Below, one piece after another: positions 36,482 to 45,338 of a stretch of DNA of 52,238 bases. The notes beneath the pieces are model-generated. The model was given only the letters and a program-made list of their open reading frames with translations, made no database searches and was not told the origin of the DNA. Source of the DNA: Gammaproteobacteria bacterium (GTDB taxonomy: Bacteria > Pseudomonadota > Gammaproteobacteria > Steroidobacterales > Steroidobacteraceae); NCBI GenBank assembly GCA_027315105.1, contig DAHUYP010000087.1, forward strand, positions 1 to 52,238, written 5' to 3'. A program made the translations under genes and the position numbers. Within the stretch, counting starts at the first letter, position 1, and each line of letters starts with the position of its first letter.

Positions 36482-36790
36482 TGCGAGACCCTCCGCTGTT
36501 CGATTGCCGGGCGAGGTGCCCAATCGCCGGACGTTTTAGGGCAATTTATACTCATGCCACTGGCGTTGCCAGTGGCAGCAGCGAAAGGGCGGCGGCCGCG
36601 CGTCGGCCGGCAGCCGGCTCGGCGGCTTCCCGGCATTGCGGCCGGCCGGCGCGCCGGAACGCGCCGGCGCCGCGTTCGAGGCCGGACCGGCGGGTCCGAT
36701 GGGGGCGCGAGGCGCGCCGTTGGGGCCGATCGAGCGTTGGGTTCGAGCGGCGGTATGGCCGCGCCGCGCGGCGCACTGCGAGGAGCTTCG
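36482..36790. other. Divergent region between DUF3311 and VOC genes
   Basis: About 310 bases. It contains the strong hairpin and TATAAA box described at 36545-36577. The remaining 200 bases toward the VOC gene are GC-rich, of low complexity, and hold no gene I recognise. Confidence 0.4.
36545..36577 (-). promoter_or_regulatory. Hairpin/operator over the DUF3311-mctP promoter
   Basis: A perfect 10-bp inverted repeat TGCCACTGGC-GTT-GCCAGTGGCA at 36555-36577. Directly next to it on the minus strand is TATAAA (36550-36545), a good -10 box for DUF3311-mctP, whose -35 zone would fall inside the palindrome. A regulator bound here would control that operon. No convincing -35 sequence is visible, consistent with an activator-dependent promoter. 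Confidence 0.4.
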
Positions 36791-37555
36791 ATGTTCACCT
36801 ATGTCTGCCTGGGCACCAATGATCTGGCGCGGGCCGCGGCGTTCTACGATGCGACCATGGCCGTACTGGGGCACGCGCGCTGCGACGTTTCGGACGAGTC
36901 GGAGTTCGAGGGCTGGCTCGGCTGGGGCACGTATCAGCGCGGCGGCGCGGTCGAGGATGCCATCTGGCTCTGCAAGCCGTTCGATGGCCGGCCGGCGAGA
37001 CCCGGCAACGGCGCCATGCTCGCATTTCCCGCCAGCTCGTGGCAGCAGGTGGATCGCTTCCATGCCGCAGCGTTGGCGCACGGCGGCACCTCGGAAGGGC
37101 AGCCGGGGCTGCGTGCCCGCTACGGCCCGGACTTCTACGCCGCCTACGTGCGCGATCCGGACGGCAACAAGCTGGCCGCCGTGTGCCGGGGATTCACGGC
37201 TCCCCAAGGCTCCCGAGCGCATGCGCCCGTACGCAGCGGCGCGCCGCGCGCGCCTGCCGCAGTGCCGCTTCAGGCGTGTCCGGGCGGCGGCGCCAGCGCC
37301 GCCAAACCCGCCAGCGCGAAGTCCACCAGGTGGCGCGTGATCTGCGGTGCGGCTTCGGCCTCGAGATTCAGGTCGGGCAGCAGGCGCTGCAGCTTGCGCC
37401 GGTTGACCAGCAGCAGCATTGCGCACGGCGCCATGATGCTGATGCAGGCGCGCGCCACCAGCGGGTCATCGGCCGGCCGCGCGATCAGTGCGCCGACGAT
37501 CGATCGCAGGATCCGTGCCCTCGCCGCCAGCGCGCGATCGTGGGCGCGCCCATAG
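36791..37555 (+). CDS. VOC/glyoxalase-family protein with unusual run-on C-terminus
   Basis: The first about 135 residues are a complete VOC domain (FTYVCLGTNDLARAAAFYDATMAVLG at the start, RDPDGNKLAAVCRG at the end), similar to small glyoxalase/bleomycin-resistance proteins that use a metal for small-molecule chemistry. No stop codon follows the domain. The frame continues another about 119 codons, the last 95 lying antisense to the convergent TetR gene, with Arg/Ala/Ser-rich content. AGGAG is 5 bases before the ATG. Real protein probably about 254 residues with a non-conserved tail, unless the true gene was altered. Substrate unknown. Confidence 0.65.
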   Translation: MFTYVCLGTNDLARAAAFYDATMAVLGHARCDVSDESEFEGWLGWGTYQRGGAVEDAIWLCKPFDGRPARPGNGAMLAFPASSWQQVDRFHAAALAHGGTSEGQPGLRARYGPDFYAAYVRDPDGNKLAAVCRGFTAPQGSRAHAPVRSGAPRAPAAVPLQACPGGGASAAKPASAKSTRWRVICGAASASRFRSGSRRCSLRRLTSSSIAHGAMMLMQARATSGSSAGRAISAPTIDRRIRALAASARSWARP

Positions 37556-37971
37556 ACCCTGGTGGGGCTGGTGAACTCGCGCCCGAACAGCCGGCCGGCC
37601 CAGGAGCGTGACACGCCGCCGGTCAGTGCGCGCACGATCAGGCCCAGGAAGGCTTCGAGCCGGCGGCGCGGATCGCGTTCGGCCGCGACCGCAGCAGCAA
37701 GCGCATCGGTCGTCACCAGCCGATGGGAGGCTTCCTCGAGCACCGCGCGGTACAGGCCGGCCATGCCGCCGAAGTAATACACGATCGCGGCCGGATTGAC
37801 CGCGGCGCGGCGGCAGATGTCCTGGCCAGTGGCGCCGTCGAAGCCGCGCTCGGCAAACATCCGGCCTGCGATCTCGATCAGCTGCGCGCGGGTACGACGA
37901 CCGCGCGCGGCGATACGGCGGCGTGCGCTCGCCGGCGCGCCGTCTGTGCGAATGATCTTGCGCCGCTTCAT
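37270..37971 (-). CDS. CecR-like TetR family regulator
   Basis: A 233-residue TetR regulator of the CecR (YbiH) type. The helix-turn-helix is in RTRAQLIEIAGRMFAERGFDGATGQDICRRAAVNPAAIVYYFGGMAGLYRAVL, followed by the family's ligand-binding domain (SRSWAGRLFGREFTSPT). In E. coli, CecR represses the divergent ybhGFSR exporter operon; the same layout is seen here, with the exporter starting at 38139. The start at 37971 fits the family length. The intervening region holds a perfect AT-rich palindrome that is the likely operator. Its 3' end overlaps the VOC frame by 286 bases. Confidence 0.9.
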   Translation of the reverse strand: MKRRKIIRTDGAPASARRRIAARGRRTRAQLIEIAGRMFAERGFDGATGQDICRRAAVNPAAIVYYFGGMAGLYRAVLEEASHRLVTTDALAAAVAAERDPRRRLEAFLGLIVRALTGGVSRSWAGRLFGREFTSPTRVYGRAHDRALAARARILRSIVGALIARPADDPLVARACISIMAPCAMLLLVNRRKLQRLLPDLNLEAEAAPQITRHLVDFALAGLAALAPPPGHA

Positions 37972-38065
37972 GGCCCCGACCCGGTGGCGCGCGCTGCAAG
38001 CCGCGCCCACAATGCTGCTCCAGACCGGCACTTAAGCACGTTGGCGGGCCGGTTTCAAATGCAAT

Positions 38066-38081
38066 TCAAATTTAAATTTGA
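38066..38081. promoter_or_regulatory. Perfect 16-bp palindrome, probable CecR operator
   Basis: TCAAATTTAAATTTGA is a perfect palindrome, preceded by a half-site repeat TTTCAAATGCAA at 38053-38064. It lies between the divergent TetR and exporter genes, 95 bases from the TetR start and 58 from the exporter start, in a GC-rich background. Position and symmetry make it the best candidate for binding by the adjacent regulator. Confidence 0.6.
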
Positions 38082-38138
38082 GTCCTGCTTGACTGCGGAC
38101 TGCGACTGATCTTAACTGCGCGCAAGGCAGGTGACCGC

Positions 38139-39206
38139 ATGTCGAAGATTGCGCGACTGGCCGTTCTGCTCGTGGCCGTAATGCTGGTCGCAGCAGGGTG
38201 GTGGTGGACGATGGATCGAGGCCGCAGCCCCACCGAGCTCACCCTGTACGGCAACGTCGATCTGCGCCAGGTGGATCTGCCGTTCAATGGCAGCGAGCGC
38301 ATCGCCGAAGTGCTCGCGCAGGAGGGCGATCGCGTCAAACGCGGTCAGCTGCTGGCGCGGCTCGAGACCAGGCGTCTCGCGCCGCAGGCGGCCAAGGCCG
38401 AGGCCGATGCCGCCGCGCAGCAGCAGGTGGTTGCGCGACTGCATCACGGCAATCGGCCGGAGGAGATCGCGCAGGCGCGCGCCAACGTCGACGCCGCACT
38501 CGCCGATGCCGTCAATGCGGGCGCGCAATACGAGCGGCTGCGCGTCCTGGCGCAGAGCTCCGCCGGCCGCGCGCTCAGCCGCCAGGACCTGGACGCGGCC
38601 AAGGACGCCTTCGACGCCGCGCAGGCCAGGCTGCAGGTGAATCGCAAGGCACTGGAGCTCGAGCTGGCGGGTCCGCGCAAGGAGGATGTCGCGCAGGCCG
38701 AAGCGCAATTGCGCGCCGACCTGGCCCAGCTGGCGCTGCTGCGCCAGCAGCTCGACGACGCCGATCTGCGTGCGCCGCTCGACGCGGTGGTGCGCTCGCG
38801 CATCGTCGAGCCGGGCGACATCTCCTCGCCGCAGAAGGCCGCCTTCACGCTCGCCATCACCGATCCAAAATGGGTCCGCGCCTATGTCGCCGAGCCCGAC
38901 CTCGGCGCGGTGCACGAGGGGATGCGCGCCAGCGTGACGGTGGACGCCTTCAAGGGCCGCGCCTTCCCCGGCTGGATCGGCTTCATCTCCCCCATGGCGG
39001 AGTTCACGCCCAAGTCGGTCGAGACCACCGAGCTGCGCTCGAGTCTGGTGTACGAGATTCGCGTGTTCGTGGCCGATCCGGGTGACGAGCTGCGCCTGGG
39101 CATGCCGGCGAGCGTGCATGTGCCGCTGGCAAGCGGCCGCGAGGCGGCGGCGGGCGCGCATGATGCGCGCGAAGCGCGGCCTGCCGCGCAAGCCGGCAGC
39201 CCATGA
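38139..39206 (+). CDS. ybhG: HlyD-type membrane fusion protein (YbhG-like)
   Basis: A 355-residue periplasmic adaptor. One N-terminal anchor (ARLAVLLVAVMLVAAGWWW), a biotinyl-lipoyl-like part (LYGNVDLRQVDLPFNGSERIAEVLAQEGDRVKRGQ), a long helical hairpin (about 85-200, many Ala/Gln/Arg) and a beta-barrel end (ADLRAPLDAVVRSRIVEPGD). It links the inner-membrane ABC exporter with an outer-membrane channel. The stop overlaps the next start by ATGA. First gene of a five-gene exporter operon. Confidence 0.9.
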   Translation: MSKIARLAVLLVAVMLVAAGWWWTMDRGRSPTELTLYGNVDLRQVDLPFNGSERIAEVLAQEGDRVKRGQLLARLETRRLAPQAAKAEADAAAQQQVVARLHHGNRPEEIAQARANVDAALADAVNAGAQYERLRVLAQSSAGRALSRQDLDAAKDAFDAAQARLQVNRKALELELAGPRKEDVAQAEAQLRADLAQLALLRQQLDDADLRAPLDAVVRSRIVEPGDISSPQKAAFTLAITDPKWVRAYVAEPDLGAVHEGMRASVTVDAFKGRAFPGWIGFISPMAEFTPKSVETTELRSSLVYEIRVFVADPGDELRLGMPASVHVPLASGREAAAGAHDAREARPAAQAGSP

Positions 39207-41002
39207 ATGCGTCTGCCGGCGAGCCGCCCGCGCTGCTCGCGCAGTCGCTGCGCAAGAGCTTCCGGCGCGCCGAGCAGGCGGCGCCGGTGGCGGCGCTCGA
39301 CGGCGTGTCGTTGCGGGCGCACCACGGCGAGCTCACCGCGCTGGTGGGCCCGGATGGCGCCGGCAAGACCACGCTGATGCGGCTGGCGGCGGGTCTGCTG
39401 CGCGCCGACGGCGGCACGCTGCAGGTGCTCGGCATCGACGTCGCCGGCGAGCCGCAACAGGTACAGGATCGCATCAGCTACATGCCGCAGCGCTTCGGTC
39501 TGTACGAGGACCTGAGCGTGGCCGAAAACCTGGATCTGTACGCCGACCTGCATGGTGTCGGCGCCGACGAGCGCGCCGAGCGCTATCCGGCGCTGATGGC
39601 GATGACCGCGCTCGCGCCGTTCAGGACGCGCCTGGCAGGCCAGTTGTCGGGCGGCATGAAGCAGAAGCTCGGCCTGGCCTGCACGCTGGTGCGCTCGCCG
39701 CAGCTGCTGTTGCTCGACGAGCCGACGGTCGGCGTCGATCCGCTGTCGCGGCGCGAGCTGTGGGACATCGTGCGCCGGCTGGTCGCCGAGCAAGGGCTGA
39801 CGGTACTGCTGAGCACCGCCTATCTGGATGAGGCCGAGCGCTGCGGCCGGGTGATCCTGCTGCATCAGGGCCAGGTGCTGTTCGAGGGTGCTCCGCAGCA
39901 GGTGGCCGATCGTGCCATGGGGCGAAGCTTTACCGCGGTACCGGCGCCGGGCCAGCCGGCGCGCATGCTGCAGGCGCGGCTGCTGGATCAGCCCGACATC
40001 ATCGACGCCGTGCCCGATGGTGCGCGGGTGCGCTTCGTGCGTGCCGCCGCCGCGCCGGCCGGCGATGATTCGCTGCGCAATCTCGACGCCGCTGCCGTGC
40101 CGCCGCGATTCGAGGATGGCTTCATGCTGCTGCTGCGCTCCCATGCCGAAGGCGGGCGCTCGGCGAGCATCTCGGTCAGCCGACCCATCGCCCACACCCG
40201 GGAAGCGGTGGTCAGCGTGCAGCAGCTGGTCAGGAGATTCGGTGCCTTCGTCGCGGTCGATCGCATCACCTTCGACGTGCGGCGCGGAGAGATTTTCGGG
40301 CTGCTCGGACCCAACGGCGCGGGCAAGACCACGACCTTCCGCATGCTGTGCGGGCTGCTCGCGCCGAGCGACGGGGCGCTGTTCGTGGCCGGTGCCGACG
40401 TGCGCTCCGCGCCCGCGTCGGCGCGCGCCCGACTGGGCTACGTGGCGCAGAAGTTCTCGCTCTACGGCCCATTGAGCGTGCAGGAGAACCTCGAATTCTT
40501 CGCCAGCGCCTACGGGCTGCGCGGTGACGGCAAGCGCGAGCGCATCGCCTGGGCGCTGCGGCAGTTCGAGCTCGGCGCGCAGGCGCGTACCACCAGCGCG
40601 CAGCTTCCGGCCGGCTTCCAGCAGCGCCTCGCGATGGCCGCGGCGCTGCTGCACGAGCCGGAGATCCTGTTTCTCGACGAGCCGACCAGCGGTGCCGATC
40701 CGCTCGCACGCCGCGCCTTCTGGCGCCGCATCACGGCCCTGGCCGAGCAGGGCGTCACGGTCATCGTGACCACGCACTTCATGCAGGAGGCGGAGTACTG
40801 CGACCGCGTCGCCATCATGGATGCGGGCCAGGTGCTGGCGCAGGGCTCGCCAGCCGAGGTCCGGGAACTCGCACGCACCGACGCGACGCCCGAGCCGAGC
40901 ATGGAGGATGCGTTCATCGCCGTGGTGGAGCAGGCGCGCGCGCGGTCGCGCGCTGCCGGGAGCGTACCCGGAGAGCAGCACACGCAGGCGGCGCCGCGAT
41001 GA
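39203..41002 (+). CDS. ybhF: Double ABC transporter ATPase (YbhF-like)
   Basis: A 599-residue fusion of two ABC ATPase domains, as in E. coli YbhF. Domain 1 (about 10-235): Walker A GPDGAGKTT, signature LSGGMKQKL, Walker B LLLLDEPTVGVDP. Domain 2 (about 335-560): GPNGAGKTT, signature LPAGFQQRL, ILFLDEPTSGADP. Energises export through the two permeases encoded next; its stop overlaps the first permease start (ATGA). In E. coli the YbhFSR system has been linked to cephalosporin and Na+/Li+ efflux. Confidence 0.92.
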   Translation: MNASAGEPPALLAQSLRKSFRRAEQAAPVAALDGVSLRAHHGELTALVGPDGAGKTTLMRLAAGLLRADGGTLQVLGIDVAGEPQQVQDRISYMPQRFGLYEDLSVAENLDLYADLHGVGADERAERYPALMAMTALAPFRTRLAGQLSGGMKQKLGLACTLVRSPQLLLLDEPTVGVDPLSRRELWDIVRRLVAEQGLTVLLSTAYLDEAERCGRVILLHQGQVLFEGAPQQVADRAMGRSFTAVPAPGQPARMLQARLLDQPDIIDAVPDGARVRFVRAAAAPAGDDSLRNLDAAAVPPRFEDGFMLLLRSHAEGGRSASISVSRPIAHTREAVVSVQQLVRRFGAFVAVDRITFDVRRGEIFGLLGPNGAGKTTTFRMLCGLLAPSDGALFVAGADVRSAPASARARLGYVAQKFSLYGPLSVQENLEFFASAYGLRGDGKRERIAWALRQFELGAQARTTSAQLPAGFQQRLAMAAALLHEPEILFLDEPTSGADPLARRAFWRRITALAEQGVTVIVTTHFMQEAEYCDRVAIMDAGQVLAQGSPAEVRELARTDATPEPSMEDAFIAVVEQARARSRAAGSVPGEQHTQAAPR

Positions 41003-42153
41003 CGGCGCCAGCCTCCGGCTCGAGTTCCGGCGCCTGGCGCGCGAAGTGGCGGCGCGTGCGCGCCCTGGTGCTCAAGGAGGCTCATCAGGTCGTGCGCGAT
41101 CCCTCCAGCATCGCAATCGGCGTCGTCTTGCCGGTGATCCTGATCCTGCTGTTCGGCTACGGACTGTCGCTCGACGTCAAGAATGTGCCGCTCGCGGTCG
41201 TGATCGAGCAGGCCACGCCCGAGGCGATCGATCTGGAGGCGGGCTTCGCGCTGTCGCCGTATTTTCGTCCCCGGATCACGCAGGCGATGCCGCCCGCGCA
41301 GCTGCTGCTGCTCGAGCATCGGGTGGACGGCATCGTGCGCATCCCGGCGGATTTCTCGCGCCACGTCAGCAGCGGCGACGCCGTGCTGCAGCTGATCGTG
41401 CACGGCGGGGACGCTAACCGGGCGCGCATCATCGAGGGCTACGTGCAGGGTGTGGTCGCCGACTGGTCCGCGCGGCAATCGGCCGCGGGACAGCCGGGCG
41501 CGAGCGCAACGGTCAACGTGCAGTCGCGGCTGTGGTTCAACGAAGCCGACAACAGCAGCTACTTCCTGGTGCCCGGGCTGGTGGTGCTGGTGATGACGCT
41601 GATCGGCGCGCTGCTGACGGCGATGGTCATGGCGCGCGAATGGGAGCGCGGCACGCTCGAGGCGCTGCTGGTCACGCCGGTGCGCAGCGAGGAGATCCTG
41701 CTCGGCAAGACGCTGCCGTACTTTCTGCTGGCGCTGATCGGCTTTGCACTGTGCGTACTGGCCTCGCAATTCCTGTTCCACGTGCCGTTGCGCGGCTCGC
41801 TGTGGGTGCTGCTGGGCGCCTCGATGCTGTACGTGCTGGTGGCGCTCGGCATCGGGTTGCTGATCTCCTCCTGGGTCAAGAACCAGCTGGTCGCCAGTCA
41901 GCTCACCATGCTCGCGACCTTCATGCCGGCATTCATGCTGTCAGGCTTCCTGTTCGATCTGCGCAGCATGCCGATCGTGGTGCGCCTGATCACCTACGCG
42001 CTGCCGGCGCGCTACTACGTGGCGCTGCTGCAGAGCGTGTTCCTCGCCGGCGACGTCTGGACGGTGATCGTGCCGAACACGCTGGCACTGGCGGCGATGG
42101 CCGCGGGGCTGGCGCTCGCCAGTCGCGCCGCCATGAGCAAGAGCCTGGAGTAA
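40999..42153 (+). CDS. ybhS: ABC exporter permease (YbhS-like)
   Basis: A 384-residue ABC-2 type permease: one N-terminal helix after the SIAIGVVLPVILILLFGYG segment, a large periplasmic loop (about 55-190) and five C-terminal helices. The MAREWERGTLEALLVTPVRSEEILLGK coupling segment is typical of ABC-2 proteins. Overlaps ybhF by 4 bases. Forms a heterodimer with the next permease. Confidence 0.9.
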   Translation: MTAPASGSSSGAWRAKWRRVRALVLKEAHQVVRDPSSIAIGVVLPVILILLFGYGLSLDVKNVPLAVVIEQATPEAIDLEAGFALSPYFRPRITQAMPPAQLLLLEHRVDGIVRIPADFSRHVSSGDAVLQLIVHGGDANRARIIEGYVQGVVADWSARQSAAGQPGASATVNVQSRLWFNEADNSSYFLVPGLVVLVMTLIGALLTAMVMAREWERGTLEALLVTPVRSEEILLGKTLPYFLLALIGFALCVLASQFLFHVPLRGSLWVLLGASMLYVLVALGIGLLISSWVKNQLVASQLTMLATFMPAFMLSGFLFDLRSMPIVVRLITYALPARYYVALLQSVFLAGDVWTVIVPNTLALAAMAAGLALASRAAMSKSLE

Positions 42154-42158
42154 GCGCG

Positions 42159-43277
42159 ATGCTCGCGGCATGGCTACGCATCCTGGCACTCTCGCGCAAG
42201 GAATTGCTGGCCGTACTGAAGGATCGGCGCAGTCGCCTGAGCCTGCTGGTTCCGCCGATCGTGCAGGCGCTGATCTTCGGCTATGCGGCCACCTACGATC
42301 TGAACCACGTGCCGTACGCGGTGCTCGACCAGGACCACAGCGCGGCGTCGCGACAATTGCTGTCGGGCCTCGACGGCTCGGGCGTGTTCGAGCGCGTCGC
42401 CGATCTGCAGCGGCTCGGGGATATCCGGGCCTTCATCGACGCACGCCGCGCGCTGCTGGTGCTGCAGATCGACCAGAACTTCGAGCGCGATCTGCTCTCC
42501 GGTCGCGGCGCCGCCCTGCAGCTCATCGCCGACGGGCGCAATTCCAATACGGCCGGGACCGCCATGGGCTACGTGACCAGCATCGTCGGGCGGTTCAGCG
42601 CCGACTGGGGCGCGGCTCACGGTTTTGCCCCGCCTGCGGTGCAGCTGATCAGCCGCGCCTGGTTCAATCCGAATCTGGAGACGCGCTGGTTCATGATCCC
42701 CGGCATGATCGGCATGCTGACGCTGATCCAGACCATGATGCTCACGGGAATGTCGGTGGCACGCGAGCGCGAGCAAGGCACGTTCGATCAACTGCTGGTG
42801 ACCCCGTTCCGGGCCTACGAGATCATGGCCGGCAAAGCCCTGCCGTCGATGCTGGTCGGCGCCATCCAGGCCGCCGGCGTGCTGCTGGTGGCGCAGTTCT
42901 GGTTCCACATTCCGTTCGCCGGCTCGTACCTGACACTCTTCATCGGCCTGCTGCTGTTCCTGCTGGCGGCCGTCGGCATCGGCCTGCTGCTGTCGGCGGT
43001 CGCCGCGACGATGCAGCAGGCGATGCTCTACTCGATGCTGCTGATCACGCCGTTCTCGCTGCTCTCCGGCCTGAGCACGCCGCTGAGCAGCATGCCGAGC
43101 GCGGTGCAGTATCTGACCGCGATCAATCCCCTGCGCTACGCGATCGACATCACGCGCCGCGTGTATCTCGAGGGCGCAGGGCTGGGCCTGCTGCTGCCCG
43201 ACCTGTGGCCGCTGGCACTGCTCGCGGCGTTGACGCTGGCCACGGCCTCCTGGATATTCCGCCACCGCATGCAGTGA
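42159..43277 (+). CDS. ybhR: ABC exporter permease (YbhR-like)
   Basis: A 372-residue ABC-2 permease with the same layout as its neighbour: N-terminal helix, periplasmic loop (DQDHSAASRQLLSGLDGSG...), and a C-terminal bundle with AREREQGTFDQLLVTPFRAYEIMAGK as coupling segment and NPLRYAIDITRRVYLEG near the end. It starts 5 bases after ybhS. Its stop lies next to the outer-membrane channel gene, so the four are co-translated in sequence. Confidence 0.9.
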   Translation: MLAAWLRILALSRKELLAVLKDRRSRLSLLVPPIVQALIFGYAATYDLNHVPYAVLDQDHSAASRQLLSGLDGSGVFERVADLQRLGDIRAFIDARRALLVLQIDQNFERDLLSGRGAALQLIADGRNSNTAGTAMGYVTSIVGRFSADWGAAHGFAPPAVQLISRAWFNPNLETRWFMIPGMIGMLTLIQTMMLTGMSVAREREQGTFDQLLVTPFRAYEIMAGKALPSMLVGAIQAAGVLLVAQFWFHIPFAGSYLTLFIGLLLFLLAAVGIGLLLSAVAATMQQAMLYSMLLITPFSLLSGLSTPLSSMPSAVQYLTAINPLRYAIDITRRVYLEGAGLGLLLPDLWPLALLAALTLATASWIFRHRMQ

Positions 43278-43282
43278 TCACC

Positions 43283-44956
43283 ATGACCCGCAACCAGCAC
43301 CGCATTCGCGTCCTCGTGCCGAGCCTCGCCGGCGGCATCGCGTTGCTCGGCGGCTGCACCCTGGGTCCGGATTTCGTGCGGCCGACTCCGCCGGCGCCGG
43401 ACCACTGGTCGGAGCAGGCGACCGCGCCGCTGGCGGGCGCGGCGCGAGCCGGCAGCGTCAACGAGCAACCGGCGGCCTCGACCGACTGGTGGACGGCTTT
43501 CAAGGATCCGACGCTCAACTCGCTGATCGAGCGTGCACTGCGCTCGAATCTGGACCTGCGCGCCGCGGTGCTGCGCATCGAAGAGGCACGCGTGGAGCGC
43601 AACATCGGCAGCGCGGCCTACTGGCCGGGGCTCTCGGCCAACGCCAGCTACAGCCGCAATCGCATCAGCGAGAGCACGCCGACCGGCGCGCTGCTGAGTT
43701 CGGCCGGCAACATCCGCCTGCCCGGCGGCGCCGGCATCAGCATCCCCAATCCCTACAATCAGTATCAGCTCGGGGCCGATGCCTCGTGGGAAATCGATCT
43801 GTTCGGGCGCGTGCGCCGTTCGGTCGAAGCCGCCGAGGCGAGCCTGCAGGTCTCGGTGGAGGATCAGCGCGCGGTCCGGGTCGCGCTGCTGGCCGATGTG
43901 GCACAGAACTACCTGGCGCTGCGCGGTGCACAGGCGCGCCTGGGCGTGACCAAGGACAACCTCGCCACCATCGAGGAGCTGCTGGAGCTGGCGCAGCAAC
44001 GCCGGGCTGCGGGCCTGACCACGCACATCGACGTGGCCAATGCGCTCGCGCAGGCGAGCCAGACGCGCGCCGAGCTGCCGGCCATCGAGCAGCAGATCAC
44101 GCTGAGCATCAATCAGCTCAGCGAACTGCTGGCGCGCGAGCCCGAAGCGCTGCGCGCGGAGCTTGCGGCCGCGGCGCCGATACCGCCGGCGCCGCCGCAG
44201 GTGCCGATCGGCGTGCCCGCGGACCTGGCGCGCCGCCGGCCCGATATCCGCGAAGCCGAGGCCAGCCTGCATGCGGCCACGGCGCAGATCGGCGTCGCCG
44301 TCGCGGATCTGTTCCCGCGCCTGACGCTGACGGCCGGCGGCGGGTTTCAATCCGAGAGCACCGGCAATCTGGTCGACTGGGCGAGCCGCTTCGGCTCGCT
44401 CGGGCCCGGGCTGACCTTGCCGGTATTCGATCGCGGCCGCTGGCAGAGCGTGAGCCTGTCGAACGTGCGTTCGCAGCAGGCCGCGCTCGCGTATCAGCGC
44501 ACCGTGCTCAACGCGCTGCACGAAGTCGAGGACGCGGTCGCGGCCTACGACGCCGATCAGCAGCGCCGCACCTGGCTCGAGGCCGCCGTCGCCGAGAACG
44601 CCGATGCGCTCGCGCTCTCGCGCCAGCGCTACGAGAGCGGCGTGGCGAGCTTCATCGATGTGTTGAACGTCGAGCGCTCGCTGCAGCAGAACCAGGCGGC
44701 GCTGATCGACACCCAAACGGCGATCGCGACCGATCTGGTGCGCCTGTATCGGGCGCTCGGTGGCGGCTGGCAGCAGGCCGGAGGGCCGGAAATCGAGGAC
44801 GGCGCGCCGATCGCGCGCGCAGTGATGCGCGGCAACGCGCACTCCGTGACACTGCATGCACGCGACGAAGGGCGTGCCGGCGGCGCCCGCGGCGCGGACC
44901 TGCAGGACGGATTGCCGGACGGTTGCGCCGGGCTCACCGGCGTCGGGCTTGCGTGA
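43283..44956 (+). CDS. NodT-family outer-membrane efflux lipoprotein
   Basis: A 557-residue TolC-like channel of the NodT/OprM type. The signal ends in a lipobox (ALLGGC), followed by the typical CTLGPDFVRPTPPAPDHW and DWWTAFKDPTLNSLIERAL starts, two repeated helical-barrel halves, YQLGADASWEIDLFGR and PADLARRRPDIREAEASL, and a C-terminal YESGVASFIDVLNVERSLQQNQAALIDTQ. The last 40 residues after GGGWQQ are a non-conserved tail. A GTG at 43274 could be an alternative start. Completes the exporter from the inner membrane to outside. Confidence 0.9.
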   Translation: MTRNQHRIRVLVPSLAGGIALLGGCTLGPDFVRPTPPAPDHWSEQATAPLAGAARAGSVNEQPAASTDWWTAFKDPTLNSLIERALRSNLDLRAAVLRIEEARVERNIGSAAYWPGLSANASYSRNRISESTPTGALLSSAGNIRLPGGAGISIPNPYNQYQLGADASWEIDLFGRVRRSVEAAEASLQVSVEDQRAVRVALLADVAQNYLALRGAQARLGVTKDNLATIEELLELAQQRRAAGLTTHIDVANALAQASQTRAELPAIEQQITLSINQLSELLAREPEALRAELAAAAPIPPAPPQVPIGVPADLARRRPDIREAEASLHAATAQIGVAVADLFPRLTLTAGGGFQSESTGNLVDWASRFGSLGPGLTLPVFDRGRWQSVSLSNVRSQQAALAYQRTVLNALHEVEDAVAAYDADQQRRTWLEAAVAENADALALSRQRYESGVASFIDVLNVERSLQQNQAALIDTQTAIATDLVRLYRALGGGWQQAGGPEIEDGAPIARAVMRGNAHSVTLHARDEGRAGGARGADLQDGLPDGCAGLTGVGLA

Positions 44957-45338
44957 TGAGCACGGCGAATTCGGAGAGCCGCATACAACGGCGATCTCCT
45001 GCGGCATTTCCGCTGCTCGAGAAATCCCATCGCGAAGCGGCCTGCGGCGACGATGCCGGAGCGGCAAGCGCCGTTGCCGAAGCCGCTCGCCGATCGACGA
45101 ATTGCCGGCGCTGAAGGTGCCGGAGCAGCGCGATCGGATCATCGCCGAGCGCCGCCGCGCGCCAGACGAGCAGCGCCTGGCCGGGCACGGAGGTTTCGTT
45201 CCGCATCAACGACCTATCGCCAGACGTGACCGCGGTCCGTTTCCTTGGGGGGGGTGTTCCTATAGAATGTTAAGTTGCGTCATTACCTTCTAGCTCGTTG
45301 ACCTGACAGGCTTTTTCAGAACCCAAGCGGGTACCCCC
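44957..45338. other. Gap before the 2-oxoglutarate dehydrogenase operon
   Basis: About 380 bases. A 52-codon frame (44956-45114) overlaps the channel gene stop by one base, but has no recognisable domain and mediocre codon use. A run of eight G (45247-45254) and TATAGAAT at 45261-45268, a possible -10 box for sucA about 70 bases before its ATG, are the only notable signals. Confidence 0.4.

Noticed and set aside
39203-41002. Degenerate, inactive second ATPase half because the signature is LPAGF instead of LSGGQ
   Set aside because: An LPxGF-type signature is usual for the second half of YbhF-like double ATPases; Walker A and B are intact.
44956-45114. A 52-codon gene coupled to the outer-membrane channel gene
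   Set aside because: It overlaps the stop by one base, but there is no domain, no independent ribosome site and codon choice is unlike its neighbours; kept only as a note in the gap entry.
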